Positions 6,766-7,138 of a DNA stretch of 7,138 bases are shown piece by piece. This DNA is from Muribaculaceae bacterium (GTDB lineage: Bacteria > Bacteroidota > Bacteroidia > Bacteroidales > Muribaculaceae). The position numbers and the translations under genes were made by a program. The stretch is from assembly GCA_017962285.1 (NCBI GenBank), contig JAGCVR010000069.1, positions 1-7,138 of the forward strand. Direction: 5' to 3'. Each line of letters begins with the position of its first letter. The first letter of the stretch is position 1. The notes below the pieces were generated by a model, which did no database searches, was not told the DNA's origin, and saw only the letters and a list, made by a program, of their open reading frames with translations.

Positions 6766-6924
6766 ATGGCTACGTTGATTGCAGTACTGGTGCTTGTTCT
6801 TGTGGCGGTTCTGCTGCTTGGGATAAAAGTGTTTTTCGTTCGGGGCGGCAGATTTCCAAACAGCCACATTCATGAAAACCCTGAGATGCGCAAACGTGGA
6901 ATAACGTGTCCCCGCGATGAATAA
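6766..6924 (+). CDS. Small single-pass membrane protein (52 residues)
   Basis: Reads MATLIAVLVLVLVAVLLLGI and continues to a TAA stop at 6922-6924. Residues 3-20 are a hydrophobic membrane helix. It is followed by KVFFVRGGRFPNSHIHENP (21-39) and a short basic tail with one Cys (C48, RGITCPRDE). The KxFFVxGGxFPNxH block and the late RGITC look like conserved positions; I recall similar small proteins in Bacteroidota but know no function. By the positive-inside rule, the Lys/Arg-rich C-terminal side should face the cytoplasm. It has a promoter box upstream and lies 33 nt before an OmpH-like lipoprotein gene on the same strand, so both are likely in one operon. The gene is easily missed because of its size. 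Confidence 0.8.
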   Translation: MATLIAVLVLVLVAVLLLGIKVFFVRGGRFPNSHIHENPEMRKRGITCPRDE

Positions 6925-6957
6925 TTTTATAAATAAACAAGGTATTTTTTAATTAAG

Positions 6958-7138
6958 ATGAACTGGAAGAAAAATTTGGCTTATTTGATGGTTGTGGTAA
7001 TGGCAGTGTCGGCAACTTCGTGCAACGAGAAACCCGCGAAGAAAGCGGCCCCCTCATCATCACCCAAGACAGCGCAGGAGCAGCTTGTTGTGCGCTACGT
7101 TGACGAGGATTCGCTGATGGCAAACTACAACCTGGCAA
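6958..7138 (+). CDS. OmpH/Skp-family outer-membrane chaperone, lipoprotein form (5' part only)
   Basis: The first 60 residues are present and the gene runs off the window. It starts MNWKKNLAYLMVVVMAV with a lipobox ATSC, so C22 is the likely lipidated residue. A Lys/Ala/Ser-rich spacer (25-40) follows. The segment RYVDEDSLMANYNLA (46-60) matches the start of the OmpH/Skp domain, which in Bacteroidota typically reads like a Y-V-D-x-D-S-L strand followed by a long coiled coil. Skp-type proteins are periplasmic chaperones for outer-membrane proteins; a lipid-anchored version would sit on a membrane facing the periplasm. The identification rests on a short N-terminal match. The opposite-strand frame over 6953-7138 is a shadow. 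Confidence 0.75.
   Translation, partial: MNWKKNLAYLMVVVMAVSATSCNEKPAKKAAPSSSPKTAQEQLVVRYVDEDSLMANYNLA

Noticed and set aside
6953..7138. 61-codon minus-strand frame at the right edge
   Set aside because: The plus strand here has a lipobox signal and an OmpH-like start, and the opposite frame is low-complexity Ser/Pro.

Overview
The window looks like a chromosomal segment of a gut-type Bacteroidales bacterium (Bacteroidota). The reasons are three perfect Bacteroidota-type -7 boxes (TAnnTTTG) placed upstream of genes, little Shine-Dalgarno signal, a lipoprotein of the OmpH/Skp family, a PorT-like outer-membrane barrel, and a secreted protein ending in a dockerin-like calcium loop. The family placement (for example Muribaculaceae or Prevotellaceae) is a guess from general appearance. 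No phage, insertion sequence, CRISPR array or obvious accessory island is visible. The genes are mostly housekeeping and the unusual material lies between them.

Layout. Positions 36-797 (+) encode a secreted protein with a BspA-like segment and half a dockerin. Its stop codon lies in the first unit of an octamer repeat array (795-873). A strong hairpin (895-928) separates it from an initiator tRNA-fMet on the minus strand (930-1001), which has its own promoter (1012-1042). The stretch 1002-1530 has no credible gene. It holds a string of short GC-rich hairpins (1075-1310) and a terminator (1402-1437) for the minus-strand gene beyond it.

From 1531 to 6583 everything reads on the minus strand: pepD (M20C dipeptidase, 5126-6583), an RluA-family pseudouridine synthase (4186-4869), class I fumarase (2448-4073) and an outer-membrane barrel protein (1531-2430). 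Fumarase and the barrel protein are 17 nt apart and are probably cotranscribed from a promoter at about 4111-4118. The pepD to rluA gap (4870-5125) holds an inverted repeat, a hairpin and a 35-nt tandem duplication.

At 6584-6765 there is a divergent intergenic region. To its right, reading on the plus strand, are a 52-residue membrane protein (6766-6924) and the start of an OmpH/Skp-like lipoprotein (6958 to the window end). They probably form one operon behind a TATCTTTG promoter box. Functionally the window mixes central metabolism (fumarate/malate interconversion), peptide turnover, RNA modification, translation initiation and cell-envelope biogenesis. I see no strong sign of a new multi-gene system. 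The best leads are the repeat arrays, the possible truncation of the dockerin, and the uncharacterised small membrane protein.
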